Part shown: in pieces, positions 53,401 through 61,216 of the stretch
Position numbering within the stretch: the first letter of the stretch is position 1
Layout of the letters: every line of letters begins with the position of its first letter
NCBI RefSeq assembly: GCF_000759675.1
Contig: NZ_BAWM01000101.1
Span: forward strand, 1 to 64,000
Origin: Neobacillus niacini
Lineage (GTDB): Bacteria > Bacillota > Bacilli > Bacillales > Cytobacillaceae
Length of the DNA: 64,000 nt
Direction: 5' to 3'
The notes under the pieces: generated by a model
The model's input: only the letters and a program-made list of their open reading frames with translations
The model's database searches: none
Told to the model about the DNA's origin: nothing
Program-made: the position numbers and the translations under genes

Positions 53401-54175
53401 AAAGATAATCACCAACAACTGCCATATCATAAGCAAATTTCACTTGGTCGATGGGTTTCCCAATAATATCCGGAACATTTTTTGTGATGTCTTCCTTTTC
53501 TTTCGTTTCTACATTAATACGATATACCTTACCTGCTACACCTAAGCCGGCATATAGATAGCCATCATGATACGCTAAGGAACGTACATAGCTGCCATTC
53601 CCATCATCAATTTTTCCATAGTCAATAAATTTGTCAGTTGCCACATCATATTTAACGACTCTTCCATCTCGGTCAGCAAAGGTACCTAAGTAGACGTTAC
53701 CTAGTTCATCAGTCGTACTGCTCCAAAGCTGATGTCCAGCAGCGGGGACACCAATTTTCTCAACCTTTTTTGTACTCGGAGAATAGCTCCATAATTCTCC
53801 TACATTTCCGACTCCAAGTCCCGCTATATACACCGTTCCATCTGGTGCAATGGAATGAGACCAGACCTGACTGACATCTCCTAATTGCTCAGAAAAAATC
53901 AGTTTATTATCCTTTACATCTACAACATTAAATCTTCCGCCATTTGCTGTTGAGTAAACAACATCTCGACCGTTTTCTTTCCCAAAAACAGCACTAGTTA
54001 ACGCAACATCTGACGCACCCACTCCCAATTCTACTACTTCCTTAAAGCCCCTGTTATTTAACTTCGCAACAACTTGCTCTTCAGATTCAGCATAGGTATT
54101 GATTGGTAGTAACGACACAATCAGTACCAAGCTTAGTAGACTTGAAAGAATACGAGAAAATCTCTTTTTCTTCAT
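50435..54175 (-). CDS. Large secreted beta-propeller protein with two carbohydrate-binding modules
   Basis: This 1246-residue protein has a signal peptide (1-29, ending NTYA). Residues 60-700 are a string of beta-propeller blades (TVYIAGLGVGNVGELWSY, VYLGTFADRDGRVVKYD, NLYMTTYPGG). Two tandem copies of a CBM_4_9-like module of about 150 residues follow (IANGGFEEAIVDSTIPGWS and IANNSFEDSTVNGTIPGWS), then a C-terminal domain ending NTAGTFAVFK. No glycosidase motif, SLH or LPxTG was seen. It may bind polysaccharide at or outside the cell, possibly with lyase activity in the propeller. ATG follows AAAGGGGTTTTTTT. The leader is shared with the fragment at 63.7 kb. Confidence 0.8.
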   Translation of the reverse strand: MKKKRFSRILSSLLSLVLIVSLLPINTYAESEEQVVAKLNNRGFKEVVELGVGASDVALTSAVFGKENGRDVVYSTANGGRFNVVDVKDNKLIFSEQLGDVSQVWSHSIAPDGTVYIAGLGVGNVGELWSYSPSTKKVEKIGVPAAGHQLWSSTTDELGNVYLGTFADRDGRVVKYDVATDKFIDYGKIDDGNGSYVRSLAYHDGYLYAGLGVAGKVYRINVETKEKEDITKNVPDIIGKPIDQVKFAYDMAVVGDYLFVKFDEGGENALLFYDLMTQTWVDKQLGKIGDGSADDFGTFGFIQLPINGDKAYVIYNRHILEIDINTLETRETGIRYAGGWRGGAFVDLGRQDLPGPSLVTMTRAGQVFVANLETNKTTNLPTVMEAKPLTLHNLGKGPDGNLYMTTYPGGPKGAKFNPKTEQFVSYSQGQAEGMAAGNGSDMYFGIYPGAVIQKMNTDTLGTETLFNLKDEYEQDRPYIMEFENNKLLIGTIPDYKKLGGSLTIYDTKTGERETYRNVVQDQSVVGLAYKDGKIYGSTSIRGGLDIQPTAQKAKMFVWDVEGKQKITEFELNLPGLDAPPMISGLTFDKDGLLWGAVDGILFAMNPETYEVVKYKNFYPNVKNRGMWRPVHIEFGKDGLLYTDLAGKLTVVDPNSENLNHVTLIDTAPEVDFMVLAEDANGNENIYFLDNSTTILKMVPVIEGGTVVDPEEPVVEVVEVPIANGGFEEAIVDSTIPGWSSLFGNFSANVSYAVSGERSKTGENSLKIVDTAGNETVFAQSDLIPIEAGIEYTASSQLFLEDGSVSFFLRYFDDAGKQVGTDKDGVNIIHVRGGHKEWQTVKATVTAPEGAKYARVFAGASNFFTTNGAYFDDFTLTYEKVVEEPVDPTKEYLPIANNSFEDSTVNGTIPGWSFLYKDTTPGTSFGVSEERARKGTHSLKIVDTATAGPVHVQSAAIEIEPGVEYTANADMYLVDGRASFFLRFFNEAGTQVGTDDANSLIHVTGNHGQWQTVTAKATAPEGASYAKLFAGVSTAWTTNGVYYDNFTLSFVKKDEPEPPIETCEPSDGKNNEKAKTIVVKPVIEGGIATISDSDVEKAGNGERLVIVLKKTSSVTVKLTKEQIQMLDAKGASFGIKNKYVELYIPLCILPKDKVITIELNKLDDLANSVSSVYGFAIYADEDAVTSFEEPVKVVFDIERNEVKNRDTLNVHSLNEETKKWETVLDAVFTNVKATFETNTAGTFAVFK

Positions 54176-54224
54176 AAAAAAACCCCTTTCTTTAAAGTAT
54201 CTCTACACAATTTTCATTATATTC
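54176..54224 (-). repeat. Leader/promoter segment shared with 63.7 kb (copy 1)
   Basis: About 48 bases ahead of the large secreted protein gene, including TATAAT and the AAAGGGG ribosome binding site, match 63699-63748 with about three differences. It reads AACCCCTTTCTTTAAAGTAT, then CTCTACACAATTTTCATTAT on the plus strand. It carries the 5' untranslated region of the gene. Confidence 0.85.
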
Positions 54225-54357
54225 TAAATAGAATGTCTATAAATTGTCTTTAGTTTTCTTATAAATACTTAACATTTCTATAACATAACTGAATAGTTGA
54301 GAAAATATCATGTGTAAAGAAGGGGAATAAAGGAGGGGGAAGTCAATAATCGGAAAA

Positions 54358-54561
54358 ATGAATAAAGATAGTGAAAATACTGCACTAGAAATTCGTGCGT
54401 TTAAGCAGACGGTACTAGACCTAATTAAGTCATGCCAAATCAGGAATGTTATTAATCCGTAATTGGCCGACCATGTATTAAGAGAAGCTGATCATTTCTT
54501 ATACCTGCTCCATGTCTTAGAAGAGAGGTTACATGCAAAAAAGATGAATGCAATGTATTAA
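54358..54561 (+). pseudogene. C-terminal remnant of a DUF2935 protein
   Basis: The frame reads ALEIRAFKQTVLDLIKSCQI, then NVINP, a TAA stop, and in the same frame LADHVLREADHFLYLLHVLE to a stop at 54561. LADHVLREADHFLYLL is typical of DUF2935 proteins, which have about 270 residues. The first 200 residues are missing and one nonsense codon interrupts the rest. It is followed 14 bases later by ymaF. Nothing else was seen between here and the large secreted gene. Confidence 0.75.
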
Positions 54562-54575
54562 AGGGGGAGTGGTTT

Positions 54576-54914
54576 ATGGCTAAGGTAGGAAAAGATGATT
54601 TTGTAAATGGCTTTGTACCACATCATAATCATGGCTCTGTTGATTATACCTCGGTGGAAGCGGGTCATGTCCACCAGTGTTTAGATGTCACTTCACCTCC
54701 AATACCAACGGAGGATCAAAATCACATTCATTACACAGAGGGATATGTTGTTTTTGAAGATGGGCATACCCATCATTATAAGGCGTATTCAGGTCCTGCT
54801 ATACCAGTAGGGAATGGGATGCATGTTCATTATTATGATTTTTACACTACCGAAGATAATGGGCATAGGCATCATGTAAGAGGGGTTGACCAGCCAGCCC
54901 CAGGTAATAGATAA
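54576..54914 (+). CDS. ymaF: YmaF family His-rich protein
   Basis: This 112-residue protein has repeated His clusters (VPHHNHGSVDYTSVEAGHVH, DGHTHHYKAYSGP, NGMHVHYYDFYT, NGHRHHVRG). The spacing suggests a repeated beta unit with metal-binding His residues, as in YmaF of Bacillus. YmaF-like proteins are associated with spores, but the function is not known. ATG follows AAGGGGGAGTGGTTT. It is monocistronic with its own terminator. Confidence 0.85.
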   Translation: MAKVGKDDFVNGFVPHHNHGSVDYTSVEAGHVHQCLDVTSPPIPTEDQNHIHYTEGYVVFEDGHTHHYKAYSGPAIPVGNGMHVHYYDFYTTEDNGHRHHVRGVDQPAPGNR

Positions 54915-54959
54915 ATAATGATGAGTTGGTACAGCTAGTATCTCAAAAAAGCAGCTAGG

Positions 54960-54997
54960 AAAACACACAGTTTTTTCTTAACATCTGTGTGTTTTTA
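54960..54997 (+). terminator. Terminator of ymaF
   Basis: AAAACACACAG and CTGTGTGTTTTT pair around a 14-base loop. It lies about 45 bases past the stop. Confidence 0.8.
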
Positions 54998-55078
54998 TAT
55001 TCAATGGTGGTTTAGGCTCGAGTTAAATGTCAAATACTATATATTATTTCTAGAACATTCTTTTAAGGGAGTGCAAAT

Positions 55079-55786
55079 TTGGAAGCATTATACCGTACTT
55101 TCTTGGTTTTTGTGGCAGGTTATTTGTTTATAAGATTTACTGGGAAAAAAGCAGTTGCTCAGATGCACACATTTGATATATTATATATCCTCATTCTTAC
55201 CAATATTATTAGTGCTCCTGTAGAAGATAATAATATTGGTAAAGCCATTATCTATGCTGGAATAACAGTAATTTTATATAAAATTTTTATTCGATTATCG
55301 TTACATAATAAATTGAGATGGATTATATATGAAAGTCCTACAGTGTTAATTCATAATGGTGATATTGATCGAAAAGGCTTAAAGAGGGTACGGATGCCTA
55401 TGAATGAATTATTATCACAATTAAGAGTAAAAGGGTATACAGATATTCAAAGTATTTCTATTGCAGTGATGGAGGAAACAGGAAATATTAGTGTTATCCC
55501 TAAGTCGGAATATCGTCCTGTTCAACCAAATGATTTAAATTTACAAGTAAAGAAAGAATTTATTCCAATACCATTGATAATGGACGGACAGATCATTTAC
55601 CATAATTTAAAATATCTACAATTAGACCGTGAATGGCTAATTAATGAGCTTGAAAACAAGGGAGAACTAGTAGAAAATATTACCTTGGCAACTCTATTAG
55701 ATGATGGAAAGTTATTTATTGATAATAATGAAGAGAAGGACTATAAAAGTAATCCTTTTTACTACAAGCCAGGGAAAGATAACTAA
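55079..55786 (+). CDS. DUF421 (YetF/YrbG type) membrane protein
   Basis: This 235-residue protein has three N-terminal membrane spans (FLVFVAGYLFIRFTGKKAVA, TFDILYILILTNIISAPVED, IIYAGITVILYKIFI) and two cytoplasmic DUF421 domains (VLIHNGDIDRKGLKRVRM, VMEETGNISVIPKSEY). B. subtilis has several paralogues, some spore-linked. The start is a TTG seven bases after AAGGGAG. Function is unknown; membrane-bound signalling or germination roles have been suggested for homologues. Confidence 0.85.
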   Translation: MEALYRTFLVFVAGYLFIRFTGKKAVAQMHTFDILYILILTNIISAPVEDNNIGKAIIYAGITVILYKIFIRLSLHNKLRWIIYESPTVLIHNGDIDRKGLKRVRMPMNELLSQLRVKGYTDIQSISIAVMEETGNISVIPKSEYRPVQPNDLNLQVKKEFIPIPLIMDGQIIYHNLKYLQLDREWLINELENKGELVENITLATLLDDGKLFIDNNEEKDYKSNPFYYKPGKDN

Positions 55787-55807
55787 CATGATTAGTCTAG
55801 AATAGAT

Positions 55808-55882
55808 TTGTTTTTATTTTTCGGCGGATACGGCTGTTATGGGTACAGCCGTGGCTATAGATATGTTTGTTTCAACAAATAA
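55808..55882 (+). pseudogene. Remnant of a Gly-Tyr-rich peptide gene
   Basis: The frame reads FFGGYGCYGYSRGYRYVCFN and stops at 55880-55882. It has no ribosome binding site or ATG. Its Gly-Tyr-Cys composition resembles the intact Gly-Tyr-His peptide encoded 100 bases downstream, so it may be the 3' end of a decayed paralogue. Confidence 0.45.
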
Positions 55883-55978
55883 CAATCAAGAATACACTAT
55901 CAAATAGGCAAATATCCATTCCTCTTTGAATATGGACACATACACTATTTTTGAAACAATTTGAGGAGGAGATATATA

Positions 55979-56185
55979 ATGGAAAGACAATTCTTTGGTA
56001 GCGGTATGGGTTATGGAGGTTATCCTGGTTACGGCATGGGTTATGGAGGCTATCCTGGTTACGGCATGGGTTATGGAGGTTATCCATTCCATCATCATGG
56101 ATATGGTGGCTATCCTTTCCATCACGGATACGGTGGCTATCCTTTTCACCATCATCATGGATTTCATCACGGGTACTGTTGTTAA
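55979..56185 (+). CDS. Gly-Tyr-His-rich repeat peptide
   Basis: This 68-residue protein starts MERQFFGSGMGYGG, carries three copies of GMGYGGYPGY-like units, then GYGGYPFHHHG-like units, and ends FHHGYCC. There is no signal peptide. Gly/Tyr-rich proteins of this kind are spore-coat or crust components in Bacillus and can be cross-linked through Tyr. The His clusters and terminal Cys pair suggest metal binding. AGGAGGAGATATATA precedes the ATG. A coat role is inferred from composition only; no named family was recognised. Confidence 0.7.
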   Translation: MERQFFGSGMGYGGYPGYGMGYGGYPGYGMGYGGYPFHHHGYGGYPFHHGYGGYPFHHHHGFHHGYCC

Positions 56186-56273
56186 CTTTCAAAATGGATT
56201 TAACCCTTGGAGCGATGTCTTCAGGGGTTTTAAATTGTCTTTAAAAGGCTTTTAGCCTTACATGATTTTATTT

Positions 56274-56432
56274 CTAGCCTTATATGAAGTTCGTGTTCCT
56301 CAGACCGGAGGTTTACCGCTCGCTTCCTTCAGATTCCGTGTCACCGCGGACACCCTTGCGTTGAGCTACTGTTACTTCTGCCTTCACAGTTCGGGACTTG
56401 CACCCTATTGACTGCACCCATGCTTGGAGCAC
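56274..56432 (-). mobile_element. 5' fragment of a group IIC intron (Oceanobacillus O.i.I1-like)
   Basis: The minus strand starts GTGCTCCAAGCATGGGTGCA at the 5' end and continues through AGGGTGCAAGTCCCGAACTG, GTGAAGGCAGAAGTAACAGT, AACGCAAGGGTGTCCGCGGT, GGAATCTGAAGGAAGCGAGC and AACACGAACTTCATATAAGG. These are the domain I landmarks of the group IIC intron of Oceanobacillus iheyensis as I recall it. It starts exactly after the T-run of a terminator, the known target of this class. The match ends at about 56274. Domains II-VI and the reverse transcriptase gene are missing. The sequence from there to 56186 is unassigned. Confidence 0.85.
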
Positions 56433-56471
56433 AAAAAAAGCGGCAGGAATCCCTTATCGGGAATCTGCCGC
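56433..56471 (-). terminator. Terminator of the PfkB kinase gene, intron target
   Basis: GCGGCAG-ATTCCC, a GATAA loop and GGGATT-CTGCCGC form a strong stem followed on the minus strand by seven T residues. It lies about 65 bases past the kinase stop. The group IIC intron fragment begins directly after the T-run. Confidence 0.9.
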
Positions 56472-56535
56472 TTGCCTTCCTTTAAAATGAGTTCCGAGAC
56501 ACAATGAAAGATTAACAAAGAAATGGTGTTCACTT

Positions 56536-57486
56536 TTAAAAACTCCACTTCTTAAAATGTTTTTTCAACTCCATTAAATCCATGCTGGAAGTTAACGATC
56601 CAATTTCGGTTGTTGCTGCAGCACCAACACGATTGGCAAACTGAAGATACTCCGTTAATTCCGTTTTCCCTGCAGGCATTCCCTTTTCGTGGAAGCAATA
56701 CAAAAGTCCGGACATAAAAGCATCTCCTGCACCGGTTGTATCAATTGTATCTACCTTCGGAGCGCGGATGAAAACTTTGTTTCCATTCATCACTCCACAA
56801 GCACCTTTCCCTCCCATCGTGATAAATAGATAAGGAATGTCCCATTTTGATATTTTTTCCAATCCACCCTCAAGTGAATTTGTTTCCATTAAAAAATTCA
56901 ACTCATCTTCAGCCAACTTGACGATATTAGCATGTTTAAGGAACGAAACAACTGTTTGACGGCAATGTGTTTCGCTTTCCCACCGCTTTAAACGAAGATT
57001 CGCATCAAAAGCGATCAGATTGGAAAATTCTTTTGCGTATTTTAGTGCGGTCTCGGTTGTCTTTTTGGATTTTTGTTGAAAAAGGGTGCCGGAGCCAAAA
57101 TAAAAAATTCTTGTCTTTTCAAAAACATCTCTTCTTAATTCATCATCTCTTAATACTTCATCCGGAGTAGTGTTTATATAAGAATGGAAGTTTCGCTCGC
57201 CACTTTCTGTCAGATGAACATAGACCCCACAAATTTTTTTCGTATCAGTACGAACAGAAAACTCAAGATTGACTCCTTCCTTATTAAACTCTTGTTCCAC
57301 AAATTGACTGATTGAATCTGTCCCCAATTTACACAAATAATAAGTAGGGAGCACAAGTCTGCTGGTACCGACTGCCAGGTTAACAGTAGCACCTCCTAAC
57401 AGCTGCCGAAATTTGGTATTGGTACTATCAGTTGAAATATAATCTATAAAAGCTTCTCCTAATGATATAACTCCTTGTTTTTCCAA
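56536..57486 (-). CDS. PfkB-family carbohydrate kinase (fructokinase-like)
   Basis: This ribokinase-fold sugar kinase has about 316 residues. The N-terminal GEAFIDYIS and GGATVNLAVG segments bind sugar. The C-terminal IDTTGAGDAFMSGLLYCF has the catalytic Asp and anion hole. It probably phosphorylates fructose or a related sugar. The frame opens at 57519, but TTG at 57486 lies six bases after AAGGAGG and is the better start. It is monocistronic. Confidence 0.88.
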   Translation of the reverse strand: MEKQGVISLGEAFIDYISTDSTNTKFRQLLGGATVNLAVGTSRLVLPTYYLCKLGTDSISQFVEQEFNKEGVNLEFSVRTDTKKICGVYVHLTESGERNFHSYINTTPDEVLRDDELRRDVFEKTRIFYFGSGTLFQQKSKKTTETALKYAKEFSNLIAFDANLRLKRWESETHCRQTVVSFLKHANIVKLAEDELNFLMETNSLEGGLEKISKWDIPYLFITMGGKGACGVMNGNKVFIRAPKVDTIDTTGAGDAFMSGLLYCFHEKGMPAGKTELTEYLQFANRVGAAATTEIGSLTSSMDLMELKKHFKKWSF

Positions 57487-57550
57487 AATAGCCCTCCTTC
57501 TGGAAAGTCTAAACACCATTATAAACTATTTTTTAACTTACTTCTGCTGA

Positions 57551-57608
57551 ACCATAATAAAAAATCCCTCAAACTCTTAGTCTGAGGGAGCACAAAACGC
57601 ACTTCACT
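57551..57608. repeat. Direct repeat carrying a terminator, copy 1
   Basis: The sequence from ACCATAA through TCCCTCAAACTCTTAG and TCTGAGGGAGCACAAAACGC to ACTTCA matches 59491-59547 with about seven differences. It includes a hairpin whose T-run (minus strand GATTTTTTATTA) makes it the terminator of the bacillolysin gene. Confidence 0.8.
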
Positions 57609-57652
57609 ATTCATATAAGTCAGCAAAAAATTTCTTGCAGGCAATCTGATAC

Positions 57653-59332
57653 TTAGTAAATTCCTACCGCGTCAAATCCAGAATTTGCTGCAGCCACTTC
57701 CTCGCTGCCTCCACCATAAAGATCGATAGCAGACTGAACAATAGCCTGACGGGCGTCGCTGAAATCGGAATTAGAGGTTAAATAAACCGTTAAAGCACGA
57801 TAGTAGATTTGCCCTAATTTTTCTCTTCCAATTTCTTGACCAATCAAGTATGCAGCATGGTTTGTAATGGAGGAGTTAACGTGAACACCACCGCCATCAA
57901 CAGAAGTTGGCATATTATAAAACTCATCCATATGGTCTGGATAAACTCCGCCATTTGTACTATACGCCCTTCTTTGCTCGTTGCTGACGACAACACTGTT
58001 TGGATTACTTAAGCTACGCAATACGGTTACACCATCAGCTTTAGCGGCTGGTGCCATAATATCCTCGCCCATTTCCCAATCACTATCATCAACGAGTGCG
58101 CCAAAGACGTCTGCAAACGATTCGTTTAGTGCTCCAGACTGATTGCGGTATACTAAATTTGCAGAATGAGTGATCACACCATGAGTCATTTCGTGGGCAG
58201 CAACATCAAGACCAGCTGATAGAGAAGTCATGAACACACCGTCACCATCACCATAAGTCATCCAGCGCCCATTCCAGGAAGCATTGTTATAATTGTTACC
58301 ATAGTGAACTCTAGAAATGATTGCCATTCCTTCCCCATCAAGGGAATTGCGGCCATGCTCATTTAGGTAATACTCATATACCTTTTCAGAATTATAGTGT
58401 GCATCCACAAGTGCTCGATCGTAGTCACCGATAAATGCAGCAGAATTCCCCACATAGATAGTATCATTACTAGAAGTGTTATCATTTTTAGCATCGTACG
58501 TTACGATTCCTCCAAGGTTCTCATGAGAGTAATCTGCTAACGCAAACTTAGTTCCAGAATTCGGTTCCTTTACTTGAGTAATATGTAATTCCCTATGCTC
58601 ACCATGTACACCTTTTCCAGCACCTTTTTGTGTTTTCATTTCATCAGCATGCATTAAGCCATTATACTTGTCGATGACTTTACCTGTGTTTGCATCCACA
58701 AAGACAAACCAGTTTCCAGGCTCATCCCCCATGAAGTTAACATTCACTTTATAGGCTGTATAATTTTCCCCTTCAAAAGGAAGGACAACAAGCTCAGTAG
58801 TAGGATCATAGGTCAGCTCTTCAGGAGCATTGACAGAGGATAATGCCGCCTTTAGTGCAGCATCACTACTTAAAGAGGCAATCGTGTCCACTGCAACATC
58901 GTCAATCGTTTTATTTATCCTTCCGTTGACGGATACGACTTCATTATTCTTATTAAAATGAACAACAACCTCAGATCCTTCTACGTTCACTCCATTTACT
59001 GACTGATTAAAGCGGACGTGAGTCATACCGAGTTTATCTTTTTGTACACTCTTCACTTTTAAGCTCTTATCCGGATTATTAATTCCGGTTTTACCTTCGT
59101 TTTTCTTCAAATAATTTAATGCTTCGGAAGAAGTGCTAGATGTGAATTTCTCTGCAAATCGCTCCTTCACAAATAATGGAACACTTGCTTTTTCATTCCA
59201 CTCCTTAGAAGCTTGTACACTACTAACGACCTTCGAATCAGCCGGCTGCGCAAATACACTGCTAACTGGGATAGAACCTACCAACATCGCTGACGACAGA
59301 GCTACTGGTAAAATAAACTTTTTCTTCATCAA
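57653..59332 (-). CDS. Neutral metalloprotease (bacillolysin, M4 family)
   Basis: This 559-residue thermolysin-type zinc protease is made as a prepropeptide. The signal peptide is at 1-28 (ends SSVFA), the FTP/PepSY propeptide at about 60-225, and the mature enzyme follows. Zinc ligands are HEMTH at 380-384 and Glu404 in GALNESFADVFG; the second catalytic region VDGGGVHVNSSITNHAAYL is present. It is secreted to degrade protein. ATG at 59332 or 59329 follows AGGAGGTATCATTG. Full length and intact. Confidence 0.95.
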   Translation of the reverse strand: MMKKKFILPVALSSAMLVGSIPVSSVFAQPADSKVVSSVQASKEWNEKASVPLFVKERFAEKFTSSTSSEALNYLKKNEGKTGINNPDKSLKVKSVQKDKLGMTHVRFNQSVNGVNVEGSEVVVHFNKNNEVVSVNGRINKTIDDVAVDTIASLSSDAALKAALSSVNAPEELTYDPTTELVVLPFEGENYTAYKVNVNFMGDEPGNWFVFVDANTGKVIDKYNGLMHADEMKTQKGAGKGVHGEHRELHITQVKEPNSGTKFALADYSHENLGGIVTYDAKNDNTSSNDTIYVGNSAAFIGDYDRALVDAHYNSEKVYEYYLNEHGRNSLDGEGMAIISRVHYGNNYNNASWNGRWMTYGDGDGVFMTSLSAGLDVAAHEMTHGVITHSANLVYRNQSGALNESFADVFGALVDDSDWEMGEDIMAPAAKADGVTVLRSLSNPNSVVVSNEQRRAYSTNGGVYPDHMDEFYNMPTSVDGGGVHVNSSITNHAAYLIGQEIGREKLGQIYYRALTVYLTSNSDFSDARQAIVQSAIDLYGGGSEEVAAANSGFDAVGIY

Positions 59333-59490
59333 TGATACCTCCTATTTATTTCCATAGAGTTTATTATAGATTAGTAAAAATCAAATAACATGAATAATTC
59401 GAATTATTTAAATATTTTCTAAATATGGAAAAATAAGCCTAATTAACGAGTTTTTATAGGTATAATTTACCATTAGGCAATTTTATGGTC

Positions 59491-59547
59491 ACCATAACAA
59501 AAATCCCCCAAACTCTTAGTTTGAGGGAACATAAAACACACTTCAAT
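59491..59547. repeat. Direct repeat carrying a terminator, copy 2
   Basis: This copy repeats 57551-57608 (ACCATAACAAAAATCCCCCA, AACTCTTAGTTTGAGGGAAC). Its hairpin lies at 59503-59528 and the minus-strand T-run serves the AraC-type gene upstream. The two copies flank the bacillolysin gene. The remainder of the 408-base gap is AT-rich with no recognised feature. Confidence 0.8.
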
Positions 59548-59740
59548 TTTCATCTAAAATCCGCTAAAACTACTGATACCAAACTATTTCAACTCTATCA
59601 ACGCAACTGTCTCAACATGTTCAAAGTGTATGTGACATCATATGAGATGTTGGTGAAATTTTTAGATTTATGCACTTTTCATTGCCCTATTATTTTAAAT
59701 GACCTCCACAAAATATTGATCTTTTCCACTTTCTCCTTTA

Positions 59741-60988
59741 TTATACAAAGATAATTTCTTCTGTCGCTCTGTACTCCCTTGGAGAAAGGCCAACATACTT
59801 TTTAAATGTACAACTGAAATAATTTGGCGTATTGAAACCAAGTTCTTCAGCTATCCACTCAATCGTATGATTCGTATGACGCAAAAGCCACACAGCACGC
59901 TGCATACGGACAAAGGTGACATATTCAACAAAATTGCGTCCTGTTTCTTGTTTAAAAATCCGACAGAAGTACGGTACACTAAGATTAATTTGATCGGCTA
60001 CCCGTTTTATCGATAGATCTTCGATACAATACCGAGCAATATAGTCTGTACATTTCTGAATCTGAACATCCTTTGTAATCTCTTCAAAATAACGCAGCGA
60101 AGGCCTCTCATACGGCGTGGTACGCCTAGCCTTACATGCCTCTCGATAGGAATGGTGCAGGAGCAGTGGTTCACGGTAGATGGAGCCTACACCTATATAT
60201 AGATAAATTCCAAATTCCTTTTCCAACGCTTGAATAGTATCAAGGATCCTATTCTCCCCTTCTTTCCAGTGCATTAAGGAAACGTACTCGGGAGGCACCT
60301 GGATAAGCATAAGTAAATGTTTTCTGTAGGAAAGAAAAGTAAGCTGATATCCTTGAAAGCGGTTTCTAAAAAATTCCTGAATCCTCCTCGGTGCCAAACC
60401 TTCCTGTCCCCTGCTGCCAGGGCATCGGACAAATCCCTGAATAAAACAAACCACATTTGGCATCGCCTCACCTGGAAGAAAAAAACGAGATTGAATTAAA
60501 TCCTCTTCAGTTGTTATATCTCCAGTCAGCAGCCGGCGCAAAAATGCCTCTTGAAATGGTAACGTATTGCGTTCCGTTTTACGTTCCTGATGGATCTGAA
60601 AAAATAATTCATCATAATCAATAGATTTAGTATTCGTAATTGACAGCTCACTAATGGCCCGTTTCAAGGTACGAAGAAATATATGTTTTTTCACGGATTT
60701 CACTAGCAAGTACTTTAGCTTGAACTCAATGGCAAGCGGTGAAGTATACAATAAGGATGGGTCTAGTAATGGAATAATCCTGCATTCTTTATTCCTTTTG
60801 CGAAATCGGTGAATTTTAACCCAATCATGCCATTTTCTTACTTCGATAACAGCTATATGTACATCATGTTGATTAAACTCAGTTTCAGCTTCTGCCAGTA
60901 CACAGTTTTCCACAAATTCTTCTTTAATCCAGTCTGCCAGCTTTTCATATTCCAGTTCATCTTCTACTGCTAGACTAATTGAATACAC
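59741..60988 (-). CDS. AraC-family regulator with degenerate receiver-like N-terminus
   Basis: This 415-residue protein has a two-helix-turn-helix AraC domain at about 315-412 (CIEDLSIKRVADQINLSVPY, FCRIFKQETGRNFVEYV, WIAEELGFNTPNYFSCTFKK). The first 115 residues fold like a receiver domain (IAVIEVRKWHDWVKIHRF, CRIIPLLDPS, LKYLLVKSVKKHIFLRTLKR), but the phospho-Asp is replaced. The middle (150-300) may be a YesN-like linker. It is divergent from the DUF485/symporter genes, its likely target. Confidence 0.82.
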   Translation of the reverse strand: MYSISLAVEDELEYEKLADWIKEEFVENCVLAEAETEFNQHDVHIAVIEVRKWHDWVKIHRFRKRNKECRIIPLLDPSLLYTSPLAIEFKLKYLLVKSVKKHIFLRTLKRAISELSITNTKSIDYDELFFQIHQERKTERNTLPFQEAFLRRLLTGDITTEEDLIQSRFFLPGEAMPNVVCFIQGFVRCPGSRGQEGLAPRRIQEFFRNRFQGYQLTFLSYRKHLLMLIQVPPEYVSLMHWKEGENRILDTIQALEKEFGIYLYIGVGSIYREPLLLHHSYREACKARRTTPYERPSLRYFEEITKDVQIQKCTDYIARYCIEDLSIKRVADQINLSVPYFCRIFKQETGRNFVEYVTFVRMQRAVWLLRHTNHTIEWIAEELGFNTPNYFSCTFKKYVGLSPREYRATEEIIFV

Positions 60989-61216
60989 TCTATCTTCCCC
61001 CCTTCCTATCTATGATGCGGCATTGAAAAGTTATATTCTTATACAAATTATAGTACAAAAATTAGACTATAATAAATATTTGTATATTTCTGATAATTTA
61101 TTGTAAGGTATATGTCCTGCTTATGACGTAAAATCATTTTTATAGTATCTTGGCCGGGCTAAGGAAGGGTACTAGAAAACGGCGGAAGCCTAAATAATAT
61201 TAAGGAGGAGTATCAT

